From: Bombyx mori
Taxonomy: Eukaryota; Arthropoda; Insecta; Lepidoptera; Bombycidae
NCBI RefSeq assembly: GCF_030269925.1
Contig: NC_085109.1
Span: 7,750,001-7,814,000 of the forward strand
DNA length: 64,000 nt
Reading direction: 5' to 3'
The notes under the pieces are model-generated. The model saw nothing but the letters and a program-made list of their open reading frames with translations, was not told the DNA's origin and ran no database searches. Below, one piece after another: positions 21,096 to 32,886 of the stretch. Position numbers and translations under genes: made by a program. Positions within the stretch are counted from its first letter, which is position 1. Every line of letters starts with the position of its first letter.

Positions 21096-21303
21096 CATAA
21101 TTATAAGTTTAAGTTTAAAATATAACACGCACTTAAATGGTTATTTATTTAAGAAGGTATAAATATCTTAAATCTGAGCAAAGTAGGTAACGATATAATC
21201 ATAATTATAAGCTTAAGTTTAAAATATAACACGCACTTGAATGGTTATTTATTTAAGAAGGCATAAATGTCTTAAATCTAAGCGAAGCAATGATATAATC
21301 ATA
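21096..21303. repeat. 104-bp tandem duplication
   Basis: Two units start TCATAATTATAAG at 21096 and 21200 and share ATAACACGCACTT(A/G)AATGG. A partial third unit follows to about 21347. Confidence 0.8.
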
Positions 21304-21372
21304 ATTATCAATACAATCAAACGTATAAAAATCATAATTATAAGTTTAATTAAAACACTGAAGGTCATTTCT

Positions 21373-21681
21373 TCACAGAAAAGTTAAAACAAAATTTTTC
21401 GTCGTCTTTGCGGCAGATGACCTTGAAGACTGAGCTGGTGGTCCACGGCTGAGCGTTTTCAGTTTCAGTCTTGTATCAAAGATACTGTCATCACTGCCGC
21501 AACTAGATTCCTCTGAACTTGAAGACAACTGCTCCTCCTGAGCTCGTTGCGAACACACTTCTTCATCACTAAATCCTTCAGAACCTTCCGAGTCATCACT
21601 CAACCAACGTTTTTTTCTACTACTAGGTGTTGATGTTTTCGATCTATTTTTACTTCTAGATGGCCCAGCCCTACTATCCAT
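21373..21681 (-). pseudogene. Short acidic Ser-rich frame, possible transposase N-terminus
   Basis: The 102-codon frame starts MDSRAGPSRSKNRSKT and includes a dense Ser/Glu/Asp region (SDDSEGSEGFSDEEV). This composition is common at the N-terminus of piggyBac-type transposases but is not diagnostic. No catalytic Asp region follows; the frame stops at 21373. An in-frame extension upstream to 21849 exists, but the internal ATG is the more natural start. It could equally be an unrelated chance frame. Confidence 0.35.
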
Positions 21682-21887
21682 TTTGATCGAACAATACCTT
21701 TGATATGATCGTGTGTACCAGTCACTATTAAACTGTAAATATAAAACCAATACGCGTTTTCGTAAGTCGAATGTATTGGCAGAGTGGCCACGCAAACCAA
21801 CGTACACTCGCCACAATCGCCGGCGGCTTCTGACAACTACAAAATTCACTTGCTGCTCACTCGTATCCGAGTGGGCCTTATGTATGA

Positions 21888-22172
21888 CTAGCTGACCCGG
21901 CAGACTTCATAGTGCCTCAATCGATAAATAAAAGACCTAAAGTTTTGTATAAAATAAACTTAAAACAAACAAAAGGAATCCGTCCGACGGGGGACACATC
22001 AAAGGAAAAACAAAATTGTTATTTTTGTTTAATTCCGGGCATTTTCATATTTATCTAAACCTTTGAACCTTCTCTGGACTTCCAGAAATAATTCAAGACC
22101 AAAATTAGCGAAATCGGTCCAGCCGTTCTCGAGTTTTAGCGAGACTAACAAACAGCAATTCATTTTTTAGGT
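21888..22172 (-). mobile_element. Helitron fragment (Lepidoptera type)
   Basis: CTAG end at 21888-21891 preceded by A, then CTGACCCGGCAGACTTCATA. Further in, GCGAAATCGGTCCAGCCGTT and GAGACTAACAAACAGCAA are the standard inner segment. The TC end is not recognisable. Confidence 0.7.
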
Positions 22173-22722
22173 AGATATCAATGATATTTAGGCCACGACG
22201 ACTACAAACAAAAAATAGTCAAGTTTGTATAACTACATCTGTAGCCTCATACTACGCCCTATGATACGTAAGCTTAAGACATTGGGCGCATAGACACCAG
22301 TTTTTTATATAACTGTATTCATTACGATCTACGCTAAATACTTTAAGCGCAGAGTTGATATCATTTTAGTGTCGTTGCTTCTTCATGTGACTCGGGAAAT
22401 AACAACGTCGAAAAACAGAACCTCTATGTAGTTCACACGCGGAAGAAGGTAAACTTTCAAAAGTATTCGACTTAATTCTCTCGAAGGTTAAACCTTATTA
22501 ATGCATATATATGTTTGTCTCTTTTTAGTGTTGTTTTTCGATTTATCGACATTCAAATCACATCGATACGATAGAAGTGTTCGATATAAAAACAACGAAC
22601 ACTGGGATACTTCCAGCAGATGGAAAATTATTTGAGTGTGTGCGTTCCTCGATCCATAGGCTGAAAATAAAAGACTACCCATAATAATACTAAGAGAAAA
22701 CTAAATTATTTCGGCATAATAC
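22173..22722. other. AT-rich DNA, nothing recognised
   Basis: No recognisable feature. Confidence 0.5.
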
Positions 22723-22834
22723 TATAAATCAAGGTGGGTGGCGCATTTACATTGTAGACGTCTATGGGCTCCAGTAATCACTTAACACCAGGTGGGCTGT
22801 GAGCTGGTCCACCCATCTAAGCAATAAAAAAAAA
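22723..22834 (+). repeat. 5'-truncated Bm1-type repeat
   Basis: AAGGTGGGTGGCGCATTTAC through CACCCATCTAAGCAATAAAA; close to consensus. Confidence 0.9.
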
Positions 22835-24383
22835 TTCGCTTGCTCGTTTGTCTACACTTATAGTATTCCCTAAGTCGTATGCTGGCTATCTAAACGTGAT
22901 CTTCAAATTCCAAGAAATTCTCTCTTATAATATAAATAATGTCGTGGTCTCATATTCTCGCTAGAAGTCTACCATTATAGGCTAATAAAAATGTATTCTA
23001 TAAAAAATTTATTAACTTTCTTGTTTATGTCTTATTATGTTCTAATACGCGAACTTTTGCACATTATATTGCCGATTTCGACACTAATCATTTCGAAATA
23101 ACGTGATTAATAACGTGTTCGTAGCTACAGAGTAGCTGATTTTACCACAGAGTACAATGTAAGAGCACGATAACACCCTTTATAGCTTTTAATGCCTACA
23201 ATTGAAAATTTAATACGTTTCCGAATTGAATCGTAACCCGAACATTAATTCCAGCGACTTAAATTACTGCCGAGGCGTGCCGGCGCGAGTGTGTAATCTA
23301 TACACATAGTGTAGAAGCATGTTGACAAATTATGTATTTATACGGTCGTAGAAATCGTACAGTTTCTGTGTGTGTTAACAACATTGAGGTATAATTTTAT
23401 AATTTCCGAACGGATTACATTAAATATTGACTTTGTTTAAAATTTGAGATGTCCAGAAAACAACGAATAATCTATGAACGTAAAAAGTTTATCTTACATT
23501 TTGCTAAAGTCTTAGGTTACTTAAGGACATAGACAAAACGAAATAATTTAGAATTTTAATAATAAATTAATACTAAAGACGTTTTAAGTTTGAATGTAAA
23601 TTAGTATCATATTTCTAAACTGTCTATAATTTTAAGTACGGTAGATAAGTTTCTAAAATAACGATTACTGCTGTAATTAAGGAAGTAACAAGACATACTT
23701 ATATTTTTTTTAAGAAAAATCAGCAATTCACATCAGCCATATTTCCCGTGACGCCACATAAGTCACCGTTGTCAAAGGACTCAAGGAATGAAAAGTAATT
23801 AAAAATATACCCAGTCGGTATTCATAGGCAAGGAACTAAGAATATTTTTAATTCAACCTAGCTACCAGAGTTCCCTATACTTACATTAACAGTACCTACG
23901 TCTAATTATATCGAATGAATTATTTTTGGAAACAGACATATATTCTTTTCTCTTTGTGTTAAATTAAATTATTGCCTACCTTTTTTCTCGAATGTTCCAC
24001 TTTAAATTTTTGCAAGTCTGTCTCTACAATCTGTATTACTGGAAATTAGCAGTAAAATCTGGATACGTCGCGCTTACTACATAATTGATCCGAGAAATTA
24101 TGTTCATATTTTTACGTACATACTCGTAATTGTGACGACAGCTGTGTTATGAAGAAGCGCTATTGTATTCGAGCTTGGATGTCATAGCACAAGACTTCGC
24201 AATCCTTGAAGGCTCTATTAATTTCTCAGCATCAAATCCGTCTGCTAATCATCGCAAGGTTCGCATTTCAAGCAAGCGAGCATCGTTTTTATTACTTTAA
24301 ATTTAAATTGTTAAGTAAGCGGCTACTTAATAGAAATGGTACCTACCCAAAAACACACCACGTGGATGCCTGAGTTACTGATT
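22835..24383. other. AT-rich DNA, nothing recognised
   Basis: No coding frame above background. GC-richer islets at 23265-23300 and 24140-24260 cannot be assigned. Confidence 0.45.
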
Positions 24384-24540
24384 GCGCAGACAGAGGAGTA
24401 TGATATTTCCCACACTTACAGATAATAATAATATAGAGGAGGCTAATATTTTTTTTAAATAATGCATACACTATGCCAATAAAGAAAACATTACAGACAA
24501 TAACATGTATTTGAAACAAACGCCCATATATACTACACTC
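24384..24540 (+). mobile_element. Fragment of Helitron family A (third copy)
   Basis: GCGCAGACAGAGGAGTATGA followed by AATAAAGAAAACATTACA parallels 12405-12570 and 28445-28600. Both termini are missing and it is more diverged than the other two copies. Confidence 0.75.
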
Positions 24541-24749
24541 GAGAGCAATGAATCCGGGTCGCTTAAAAAACCTATAAATCTCGGAAACTAAAAATGCTAG
24601 TTATGCTAAAGTCATTTTAAAAAAAAACAATGGGACCAGAATTTCACAATATTATTTTTAACAATGAATTTAGATGAAGCTTAAGTTTTTATTTACGTTG
24701 ATGTTTTAAAACTGTAAGTGGTAGCTTGGAGAAATATGAGTTTTTATCT

Positions 24750-24998
24750 TTATTTGTTTTTATTTTTTAAACAGGTGAATGATAGATAGCTCTCAATCAC
24801 GGGCCACTTGGTTTTAAGTGGTTACAGGAGTCCACACTTACTAGAACATAATGCCGTCACCCACCTCGAAACATGAGGTCTAAGTTTCAACTGTATAGTA
24901 TAACGGCGGTTCGACCTTTGAAACTGGAATGTATTGCTGCTTCGCGCCAGATATAGTGGTGGTGGTATCCGTGCAGGCTGACAAGACACCCTATCACA
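24750..24998 (-). repeat. Diverged Bm1-type repeat
   Basis: CTCTCAATCACGGGCCACTT, TTTTAAGTGGTTACAGGAGT and TATTGCTGCTTCGCGCCAGA follow the reverse-complement order. It has numerous differences from young copies, possibly a separate subfamily. Confidence 0.75.
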
Positions 24999-25189
24999 TG
25001 TAATTCAGATCAAGGTCAGGTATATATTCACTAGAACAACCTTACCTGTCTGTGGGGTTTTGAACCGACTTAATGGAATATCTCGGTATAAGTACATCGG
25101 CCGCCTTATCCTTTGGGATATGATGACTTCGTTTACATATCCATGATCTCGTCAACGTATAGCAATAAAAATAATAATTAAAATAAGAA

Positions 25190-25433
25190 CCCATTTCGTC
25201 GGGTCGTGACGGGACTCACGGTTCAGGCCGCAGGTAACCCCCTCTGACTGGGCTATGGGTTCCCTGTCTAACAGGACAGGGGTTATGTTTTTGCTCGTTT
25301 TCTATAAATATGCTAGTACTTATTGGGGACAAAAGATGTGGCCCCAGATGCCTGTGCTTTCCTCTTCCCTATTGCATTTTTTGGTTTTCTTTTCATTCAG
25401 AGCGGGTTGCTTCTCCCCTCCAGTTTTTTTTTT
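25190..25433. other. GC-moderate DNA of unknown origin
   Basis: Contains an open plus frame (25255-25590) rich in Phe/Leu/Ser with no recognised motif. The compositional shift at about 25190 suggests a repeat fragment, but I cannot name it. Confidence 0.35.
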
Positions 25434-25585
25434 ATCATCAGCCTGTATCTCTCCACTGCTAGTGGAGCTAGTGGAGCACGCCTCTCCCATATTCCGCCAC
25501 AATGAACGGTGCTCCACCATCCGCATCCAATCTTCTCCAGCATATCGCCGCAAGTCATCGGTCCACTGGACAGGGAGTCTTTTTT
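25434..25585. repeat. Dispersed repeat fragment (ATCATCAGCCTG-type)
   Basis: TTATCATCAGCCTGTATCTC then a segment with CCGCAAGTCATCGGTCCACT resembles the tail piece seen at 6307. It carries a small internal duplication GCTAGTGGA/GCTAGTGGA. Confidence 0.5.
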
Positions 25586-25595
25586 TATAGATACA

Positions 25596-26024
25596 CTAGC
25601 TTTTGCCCGCGACTTCATCCGCGTGGAATAGTTCACAAATAAAGCTTTATTTTAGAACAAATTTGGTTAGTATAAAAAACGTTATATTGAGCCAACCTTA
25701 ACATATAAACATATGCTGTCGCGGACTTTTTTTAGATCTTTTAAAGGGAAATAATTCTGTCATACATTATTTTAGCGAAACTTTAACCGTTTCCGCAGCG
25801 CATACAGGGAACCTCTCAAAAGAAAAAAATACCCCGATTTTGAAACATTCTTTATTGGTGTTTCGTTTGCATTGGCCTTAGCGTGATGTTATATAGCCTA
25901 TAGTCTTCCTCGATAAATGGGCTACCTAACACTGAAAGAATTTTTCAAATCGGACCAGTAAGTAGTTCATGAGATTAACACGTTCAAGGAAGCAAACTCT
26001 TCAGCTTTATAATATTAGTATAGA
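25596..26024 (-). mobile_element. Complete non-autonomous Lepidoptera-type Helitron
   Basis: Both termini are present: CTAG at 25596-25599 preceded by A, and the reverse complement of TCTATACTAATATTATAA at about 26007-26024 followed by T. 429 bp, no coding sequence, no TSD. The inner segment TTTTCAAATCGGACCAGTAA is conserved with the other copies. Confidence 0.85.
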
Positions 26025-27159
26025 TATTTTTTCTAATATCTAACTTAAAACTGGCTTACAATTGACTTACGGCTAACTTAGCAACTGATCGGTGAGTTCT
26101 TGCTGCTACAGGATTTTACGCGATCTTTCTTAACCCTTAACTACTTTTAATAAAGAGACATAACATACCACTGCAACACAGATTACGTCAATTTGTTTCC
26201 TGTGCCACTTACTAACACAATAGACATCTCAAATTCATATGAAATTATGAACATACGAAACGTAAAAAAAACTTAATAATTTTGATATTATCTCAGAAAG
26301 GTCTACAACCATTGTGATAGAGAGATAAATTTGTTTTTATTCATGTAATTTTCGCGAATCGAATCCGCAATGTCGACGCCGACAATATGATTGGCAATTT
26401 ACATTTTTATTATCCTTTCGGGTTGTTCATAAATGCCTTTGTGTCATTTCGCTGTAACCTTCATTACGTGATAGTCACGGTTCCCTGATTGTAGGAAATG
26501 AATACCTTCATTAGGATTACAGTTGAATCGACAATCGATAATGAGACCGTTGAGTTTTCGGTCAAGTAAACAAGCGCCCGAAATAAATTTCTCAAGGCTT
26601 CCGATCCGAATCGGGTAAGCCTAATGAAAGCCGATATTATGCAACATAATTAAAAAAGTTATACTCCACAAAGGTTCCTTGACTCTCGAAGTGTCATTAA
26701 GTCCGTTGTACACGGTGACGACTTCTTTGGAATTGTACTTGTTGTTGGTTCGTATACGTTAGTGTTATTAATTTTATTACTTTTGTTTTATTAAATATTG
26801 TAAACTTTGCCTTTTTCCCTCCACCAAAGAACAGACTGAAATGCAAATAAAATCTTATTATACGGAGATTAATAAATGGCTAAACAGATATTTATTCAAA
26901 ATTCCATATAAAAAAGCTTCGATGTTTTCCAGCCAGTTAACGCGACCTTTACTTATATCAAAATATTTTTTTATTTTATTTCAAAAATATAGGCATTATT
27001 TTTAAAAGGCTTCCAACAAAATACCGTGGACTCTATCAACGAAATTTATAAACCTCTTTTGGAAAATTTGTTTACAGTTACTGGACGTTGAGAAAATTTG
27101 GAATTCGAATTTAGAAGCGATCAAATGCTAAAGGTAAATAACGCGAATGTTCACGGAGT
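26025..27159. other. AT-rich DNA, nothing recognised
   Basis: No recognisable repeat or coding frame. It lies immediately upstream of the CpG-rich block. Confidence 0.45.
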
Positions 27160-27520
27160 CTTAAAGTCGATTAGTACACGTGTCACGCGCCGAAGGATGT
27201 GTCGGAGGCTGCGTTGGGCAGGCTGTCGGCGCGTCGGGGCGGGCAGGCTGAGATGCCCGGGCTAGTGCCGCGCCAGACTCCGCGCCGCGAGCATCCGTAC
27301 TGGCCGCACTATGAAGACATGACGCTAACACAACTTTTCCGCACGTCGACGCGCGTTCTCTGATCATTTTCCCGCTTCGTTTGCGCCGCGCGCTCGCTCC
27401 TTCTGTTTACGTGAATACTTAGTGCCGTTGTGAGTGTGCGACGCTCACATTTGAGGAAAAAAAAACTTGAATTATCGTGTTCCAAAAGTACAATCGTCTC
27501 CAACCCGATAATCGATAATC
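27160..27520 (+). promoter_or_regulatory. Candidate host promoter and non-coding first exon
   Basis: This is the only CpG-rich, non-repeat block in the window: about 27180-27300 holds GCGCCGAAGGATG, GTCGGCGCGTCGGGGC and CGCGCCAGACTCCGCGCC. After it come GCGCCGCGCGCTCGCTCC and GTGCCGTTGTGAGTGTGCG, then AT-rich DNA leading to CCGATAATCGATAATC and the consensus splice donor GTAAGTAA at 27521. An untranslated exon ending at 27520, with its coding exons outside the window, fits. The short minus-strand frames here are compositional. No start site is proven. Confidence 0.4.
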
Positions 27521-28395
27521 GTAAGTAATTTTTAAGGAATCCTTTTATTATTTCTTAAAAGATAATTACAATAATATCTACGTCATTTTAATTTTTGAAT
27601 AAACAACATTACAGTTATTTTGTCGAGCTTTCTTAGTTGAAATTGTCTTGATTTCGACAACAAATCTTAACTCTGTAAAATACATGTTGTAATAATAGAA
27701 TTTTGTTATCTCAATTTGTTTTTTAAGTCGTTTCATGGTTATTTAGACTTTGACTTCAAATGCTATAAAAACACGATACTGTTATTTAGAAAGTATCTAA
27801 TTTCACAACCCGACCCATTTTCTTAAACCGCACATTCGTAGGGGTTGAAACAAGAGAAAATTAAACATAGTCACGTAATTAAATTTGCATAACTCACAAT
27901 GAAAGGTCTTGGAACAATTCCACAAAAGATAATGAACCACTCTGTCAACACTCAACGCACGCGATGCCTCCGCATTGCCGCTGAATGAAATTTAAAAGAT
28001 CTTTTAACCCCAACCGTTCGCCTTAATGTCCTTATTTCCACTTTCAGTTGACGGTGTTGCTATTCACTGAGGCTTACCTAAGAATTATTCGATAAAAGTG
28101 GCTTTTTTTAAGGTGTGAACGTGTTTCGTAAACGGTAAGATCGCACCTCGCTAGGGAAATTTTCGGGGCGTTTTCACATTAATTCTTATAAAGCTACGCT
28201 CCTAATATCAAGTCTACGATTGGATCCTGAAATTTTCTTTTAAACTAAGCAAGGAATTTGTAAGTATAGTTTATTACGTGCTAATTAAAGGATGGTCTAT
28301 TGACTTTTTACCGTTGTTGTAATTTTCTTAGATAGTAGTGAGTCGGAGATATAATTTGAAACACCTTTACGGTGTAAAGTCGCGTTCATAGATAA
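27521..28395. other. AT-rich DNA, possible start of a host intron
   Basis: Follows the splice-donor-like GTAAGTAATT. No repeats or coding frames recognised. Confidence 0.35.
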
Positions 28396-28798
28396 TCTAT
28401 ATATTAATACGTGAAGCAAAAACTTTGTATCCCTTTTTACGAAAATTGCGCGGACGGAGGAGTATGAAATTTTCCACATTTATAGAGAATTTAGAGACAA
28501 AGTGCACTAAAATGCTAATATATTTTTTAAATAATGCATAAAAGATACATTAAATCAATAAAGAAAACATTACACACACTACCATTTATTTGACACACAC
28601 ACACACACACGCATGCATACTATTTATTTATTGTCGAACTTTTGTTCTTGACGTCTGTGGTCAAGTTGAGAATAGATTAAATATTGTTTGTCTTTATTAA
28701 TATTTTTCTATAGTGTAGTCTTTGCGTTGAAAATACAATCATAATACTTACAATTCCAATTAATTATAGTCGAATTTCGACTACTGCGGGACCTCTAG
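28396..28798 (+). mobile_element. Complete non-autonomous Helitron, family A
   Basis: TC start (28396, preceded by A), CTAG end (28795-28798, followed by T), and the subterminal hairpin AGTCGAATTTCGACT. It is highly similar to 12358-12988 but without the nested element. It contains an (AC)n run near 28598. Confidence 0.85.
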
Positions 28799-28974
28799 TA
28801 CACATAAGACGAAGGTTCGAGAACTGTTTCTCAGAGAGTTAGCAGAGTCATCTAATTGATAATATTTGTTTATATATGTTTTTATATGTATATATCTATG
28901 TATTTATTTAAGTACTATGTATGTACTATGTATTATGTATGTTATATATACACATATGTTCAAGTAATATCACC

Positions 28975-29102
28975 TTCACACTACACCTACCAAGCTTCAT
29001 CTCTGCACTCCCCTAAGGTAGACTGTTAGAGAATGCCTATGGCATTAAGTCCGCCTTTATACTTTCTAGTATAAGAAGTTACAAATAAAAAAAATAAAAA
29101 AA
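28975..29102 (+). repeat. LINE 3' tail, probably RTE type
   Basis: AAGGTAGACTGTTAGAGAAT then GGCATTAAGTCCGCCTTTAT, with a terminal A-rich run, matches a 3' UTR type common in Lepidoptera. Clade assignment from memory. Confidence 0.55.
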
Positions 29103-29399
29103 ATTGTTAGTTGCGTTTATTATTTTCGACATTTCGTTTTCACAGACGACTGAAGTGTTGTTATTCGACGTCATCTGAATGTTGTGCTAACTAACGTGAC
29201 TGTTAAAACAGTGAAGTACTCAAAACGTACGAAATATTAAAATGAATATAACAAACCCGAGATTACAGCGTTGAAGTTGTTTTAATTATATTAGTATTTC
29301 ATTTCAAATGTAGCATACTTTCGGATATATTTTAGGCAATGAGAATTCAATCGTAATTAATTATGTTTCAAATTACTTAATATTTTTATTAATACAGTC

Positions 29400-29632
29400 G
29401 GTAGGCGAACTCGCGGCCCATCTGGAGTTAAGTGGTCACCGGAGCCCATAGACATCAACCACGTCACTGCCACTGTCTTGAAACATGAATTTTTAAATCT
29501 CTGTTTTTACAGTACAACGGCTGCCTCGCCCTTTAAACCGAAACGCATTACTGCTTCGCGGCAGAAATAAGGAGGGCGGTGGTAGTGGTACCTACCCGTG
29601 CAGACTCACATGACGCCCTACCATTAGTAACA
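29400..29632 (-). repeat. Bm1-type repeat, moderately diverged
   Basis: GCGAACTCGCGGCCCATCTG, then ACCGAAACGCATTACTGCTT, then CCCTACCATTAGTAA. Confidence 0.85.
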
Positions 29633-30965
29633 ACCAATAGTGTGTATAGTGATTAGGAGATGGCGTTGGAAATCACAACACGAATGCCTTGACAAGCGAG
29701 ATAGAGAAATAAACGTATAAATAATAACGTAAAAAAAACGATAAAATAAAAATGATGAAACAAATAAATGGCTCCACTATGTCATAGAAAAGTAGAAAGT
29801 GTGCATACAATGGTCTATCATCAGTCATTACTAAATAAAACTTTTACTTCAAAATTAAGTTCAACAAAGCGATTATTAATTTATAATCGGATATCTATCT
29901 CTCCTTGTACAAATACAGATGATCAATAAACCCTTTAAACTGGAACGCATGACTGCTTCAGGGCTTAAATAGAGAGGTCGGAGGTATGCCGGCTTATAAG
30001 TAGTATGTGCCATAAAATAATTTCCAATGAACACCATTTCATTTGAAATCATTGCCCAAAGAACGAAACATCTTCATTAAAAAAACTAGAAACAATAAAA
30101 CAGTGCTGTTGCCTTGGATTTGAATTAGTTTAATTTTAATATTCTTTCATTCAATGAAAATCAGCTTAAAATCATTGCTGGTTCTTAACAGAAAGCCAGC
30201 ATTTATATATCTGTTTTTCCCACAGAAACAGATCAATATGAATTTTTACTAAAATATTTATTGTTTTAAGGCCGTAGAGTATTTATTATAATTGTATTAT
30301 AGGCTTTTATCTTCAAAAACTTACCATAGTTCATAGTTAAAGAAGTGTCTGTGAAATGTATATAATTATTAGATTTAAGGGTCGGAATAAAATAGTCTAT
30401 GATGTCTTTAACAAACATTGAAAAATCTCATTTGGAAGATTAAAGGACTTATTTTAAGGACTTATTTTAATATAATAAGATTATATTACCAAATCTCCTA
30501 AGACCGGGCCTTTGTAATTGTGATTGACATACCCGTAAATTGATATCAAATGAGAACATGAATCACAAAGAGTCTCACCTTTAGACACTGGATTAATCAA
30601 ACCGCTGATTATATTACCAAATATCCGCTTTCAAACCTGAAATTCTACGTTACATTGACTACAGGCTAATCAAATTTTATAGGATGCCTCTGGGTAAGTT
30701 TGACAATAAATATTTAATAAATTTCTCCTCGGAAAAGAAGTCAATTGGAAAATATTATAGAGGAAATCGTGTTTAGCGTAGATGAAAAACAACCAAGCTT
30801 TATTTCGTGTTAAAATGTTTTCAGTATTATTAATGGTATATTACACTTTGTAGATACGTTTTCTTGTTTTTATGTTTCAATTTCTTGAGTGGGACAGTCC
30901 TAATGCAATTAAGACTGACCTCTTGTCTTAAGATATCTAAAGGATCCGGTAACCTTATCAGCAGA
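29633..30965. other. AT-rich DNA with a small Bm1 relic
   Basis: 29935-30000 (CCTTTAAACTGGAACGCATG, then GCTTAAATAGAGAGGTCGG) is a short decayed Bm1-type piece on the minus strand. The rest is unassigned. Confidence 0.5.
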
Positions 30966-30969
30966 TTTG

Positions 30970-31218
30970 TTGTTAGCGCGGGTATGTACCACCCCCCCCC
31001 CCTTTTATTTCTGCTGCAAAGCAGGTATGCAGTCCGGTTTGAAGCTCGGAGCTACCCATGGGCAATATTTTACTGTGGTGGAGTAAGGATGCCGTTGTAC
31101 TATAGAAGTGAACTCTTGTCTTAACATGGGTGGCGATATTTACTTTGTTGAAGGGCTCGGGTAAACCACATAACAACAGATAAGCCATGAGCTCGTTTAA
31201 CCATCTAAGCAAACAAGA
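30970..31218 (+). repeat. Diverged Bm1-type repeat
   Basis: GCGGGTATGTACCACC with an expanded C-run, then TTTCTGCTGCAAAGCAGGTA, GGTGGCGATATTTACTTTGT and CCATGAGCTCGTTTAACCAT. Old copy. Confidence 0.8.
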
Positions 31219-31464
31219 CAAAAAGTGTTTTATTTATTTAGTCAAAATATCCTGCCGAAATTCGCCATTATGGTGAGACAGCAAATAAAATTTTATATCG
31301 AAAATTCTAGGAAATATATTTACATTTTATGAAATCTTTACATATGCCGTACTCTATATACTTTATGATGAATCAAAAGAAACTTATTCACGATTATGAC
31401 TACTTTTATGATTGGAAATGTTAATTCAATCTAAAGCCAGACGAGCTCATGTGAACTTGTTGCT

Positions 31465-31727
31465 TAGATTTATTTATTTATTTATTTATTGCTTATATTG
31501 GTGGACGAGCTCACAGCCCACCTGGTGTTAAGTGGTAACTGGAGCCCATATACATCTACAACGTAAATACGCCACCCACCTTGAGATATAAGTTCTAAAG
31601 TCTCAGTATAGTTACAACGGCTGCCCCACCCTTCAAACCGAAACGCGTTACTGCTTCACGGCAGAAATAAGCAGGGCGGTGGTACCTACCCGTGCGGACT
31701 CACAAGAGGTCCTACCACTTGTAACAT
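31465..31727 (-). repeat. Bm1-type repeat, near full 3' unit
   Basis: (TTTA)n, TTGCTTATATTGGTGGACG, through CGGCAGAAATAAGCAGGGCG, to AGGTCCTACCACTTGTAAC. Young copy. Confidence 0.9.
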
Positions 31728-31789
31728 ATTTTAACATAGTCTACGAAAATTCAATTTTACTCATAAAAATGCTAAGTATTGTTTCTACA

Positions 31790-32670
31790 CATGAATAAGA
31801 TCGACATCTTTCGTGGAGTTCTCACGTTGCTGAGATTAGTAGGAAGGTGCACTTTGCCTTGCACTCGTTGAGATGCCTGCAGGGCTTCTTACCTCAGCAT
31901 ACAAAAATATCTCTCGTCCAAGCTCTCATTCTACCCATAATTGATTACGCCGATGCCTGCTACTTGGATGCCACTGAGGAGCTCTCAAACAAGCTTGAGA
32001 GGATGCAAAATCTATGTATCCGTTTTATATACAATCTCAGAAAATTCGATCATGTTTCTCATTTTCGCAAAGAACTTAAATGGCTCCCTATACGCCTTCG
32101 TAGGAATACTCGAATATTATGTCTCCTATTCAATATCCTACATAAGCCCACTTCTCCCTTATATTTACGTGAGCGATTCTCTTTCATTCGTTCTCCTGAT
32201 GCTCCCTGCAGGTCCAACCAACGTTCTGTTTTGTTATTCCCTTCCCACAAAACCAATTTCTATTCTCACTCCTTTACTGTGCACGCGGTCAGACTGTGGA
32301 ATTCGTTGCCGGCTGACATCCGAATTTGCAAGTCTGTTTCTGTTTTTAAATACAAGGTCAACAATTTTATCTCTCATCAACCGAATGATCATGGTTCTAT
32401 ACTCTTCGCATATACGAGTGTTACTGTGTTACTTATAATATTTGCTATGTGTATGTGCTATAATTCTCATTTTGTATTTGTTATTTTAGTTAAGTGTTAT
32501 TTGTTCTACACACACTTATCACTTTTTATTATTATTCTCATTATCCTCTCGTAGGTCTGCTGGAAGAGATTTCTCAAAGAAATAAGCAGTGCCTTTGTAC
32601 ATAATTTTCCTATTACTCTGTACTGTGTCTTGTTTTCTGTGTGTACATAAATAAATAAATAAATAAATAA
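31790..32670 (+). mobile_element. 5'-truncated CR1/L2-like LINE with (AAAT)n tail
   Basis: Coding end followed by about 90 bp of 3' UTR and an (AAAT)n tail (about 32650-32670), the microsatellite tail typical of CR1/L2-group LINEs. The Jockey element begins just after it at 32677. Confidence 0.75.
31795..32554 (+). pseudogene. C-terminal part of a CR1/L2-like reverse transcriptase
   Basis: About 250 residues remain, covering only the thumb and C-terminal region: ALHSLRCLQGFLP, PIIDYADACYLD, LERMQNLCIRFIY, HAVRLWNSLPADI. These motifs follow the catalytic core in CR1/Daphne/L2-type LINEs; the FADD/YADD core and endonuclease are absent. The frame is continuous from the break at about 31795. The hydrophobic extension beyond about 32400 may be readthrough into former UTR. 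No activity is possible. Confidence 0.75.
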
Positions 32671-32839
32671 GTTGAGGTTTTTTTTTTTTTTTCCTACCTA
32701 TGCTGATAGCCTTGAGAGGCTATTTCAGCTTCGCCCTAACGTTAGTAGGTGAGCTCGCGGGGCTCAACCGGAGAGTTGCTAACACTGACCCTAGCAAGAG
32801 CAGTGCTTCGCAGAATCTACCACCGGATCGGAAACGCGA

Positions 32840-32873
32840 CCCACTGAGAAGATCCGGCGAGAAACTCAGTGGG
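32840..32873 (-). other. Conserved 3' UTR hairpin of the Jockey LINE
   Basis: CCCACTGAG (32840-32848) pairs with CTCAGTGGG (32865-32873). The related element at 52197-52230 has CCCGCTGAG/CTCAGCGGG, a compensatory pair change. The stub at 11518-11550 has the same stem as this copy. Confidence 0.8.
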
Positions 32874-32886
32874 CTGTGTCTATGGG

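Larger units (their letters stand above)
20842..21887 (-). mobile_element. Possible piggyBac-like remnant (low confidence)
   Basis: The left edge is TTAA followed by CACATTTGCTGCCGGCGCAA, which resembles a piggyBac-type terminus at its TTAA target and interrupts the mariner coding start. Inside are a 25-bp perfect palindrome, a 104-bp tandem repeat, and a short acidic, Ser-rich frame on the minus strand. A matching right terminus was not found; a Helitron abuts at 21888. The assignment is inference. Confidence 0.35.

Noticed and set aside
25255..25590. 111-codon plus frame as a membrane protein gene.
   Set aside because: Its hydrophobic look comes from T-rich low-complexity DNA and part of it is a dispersed repeat.
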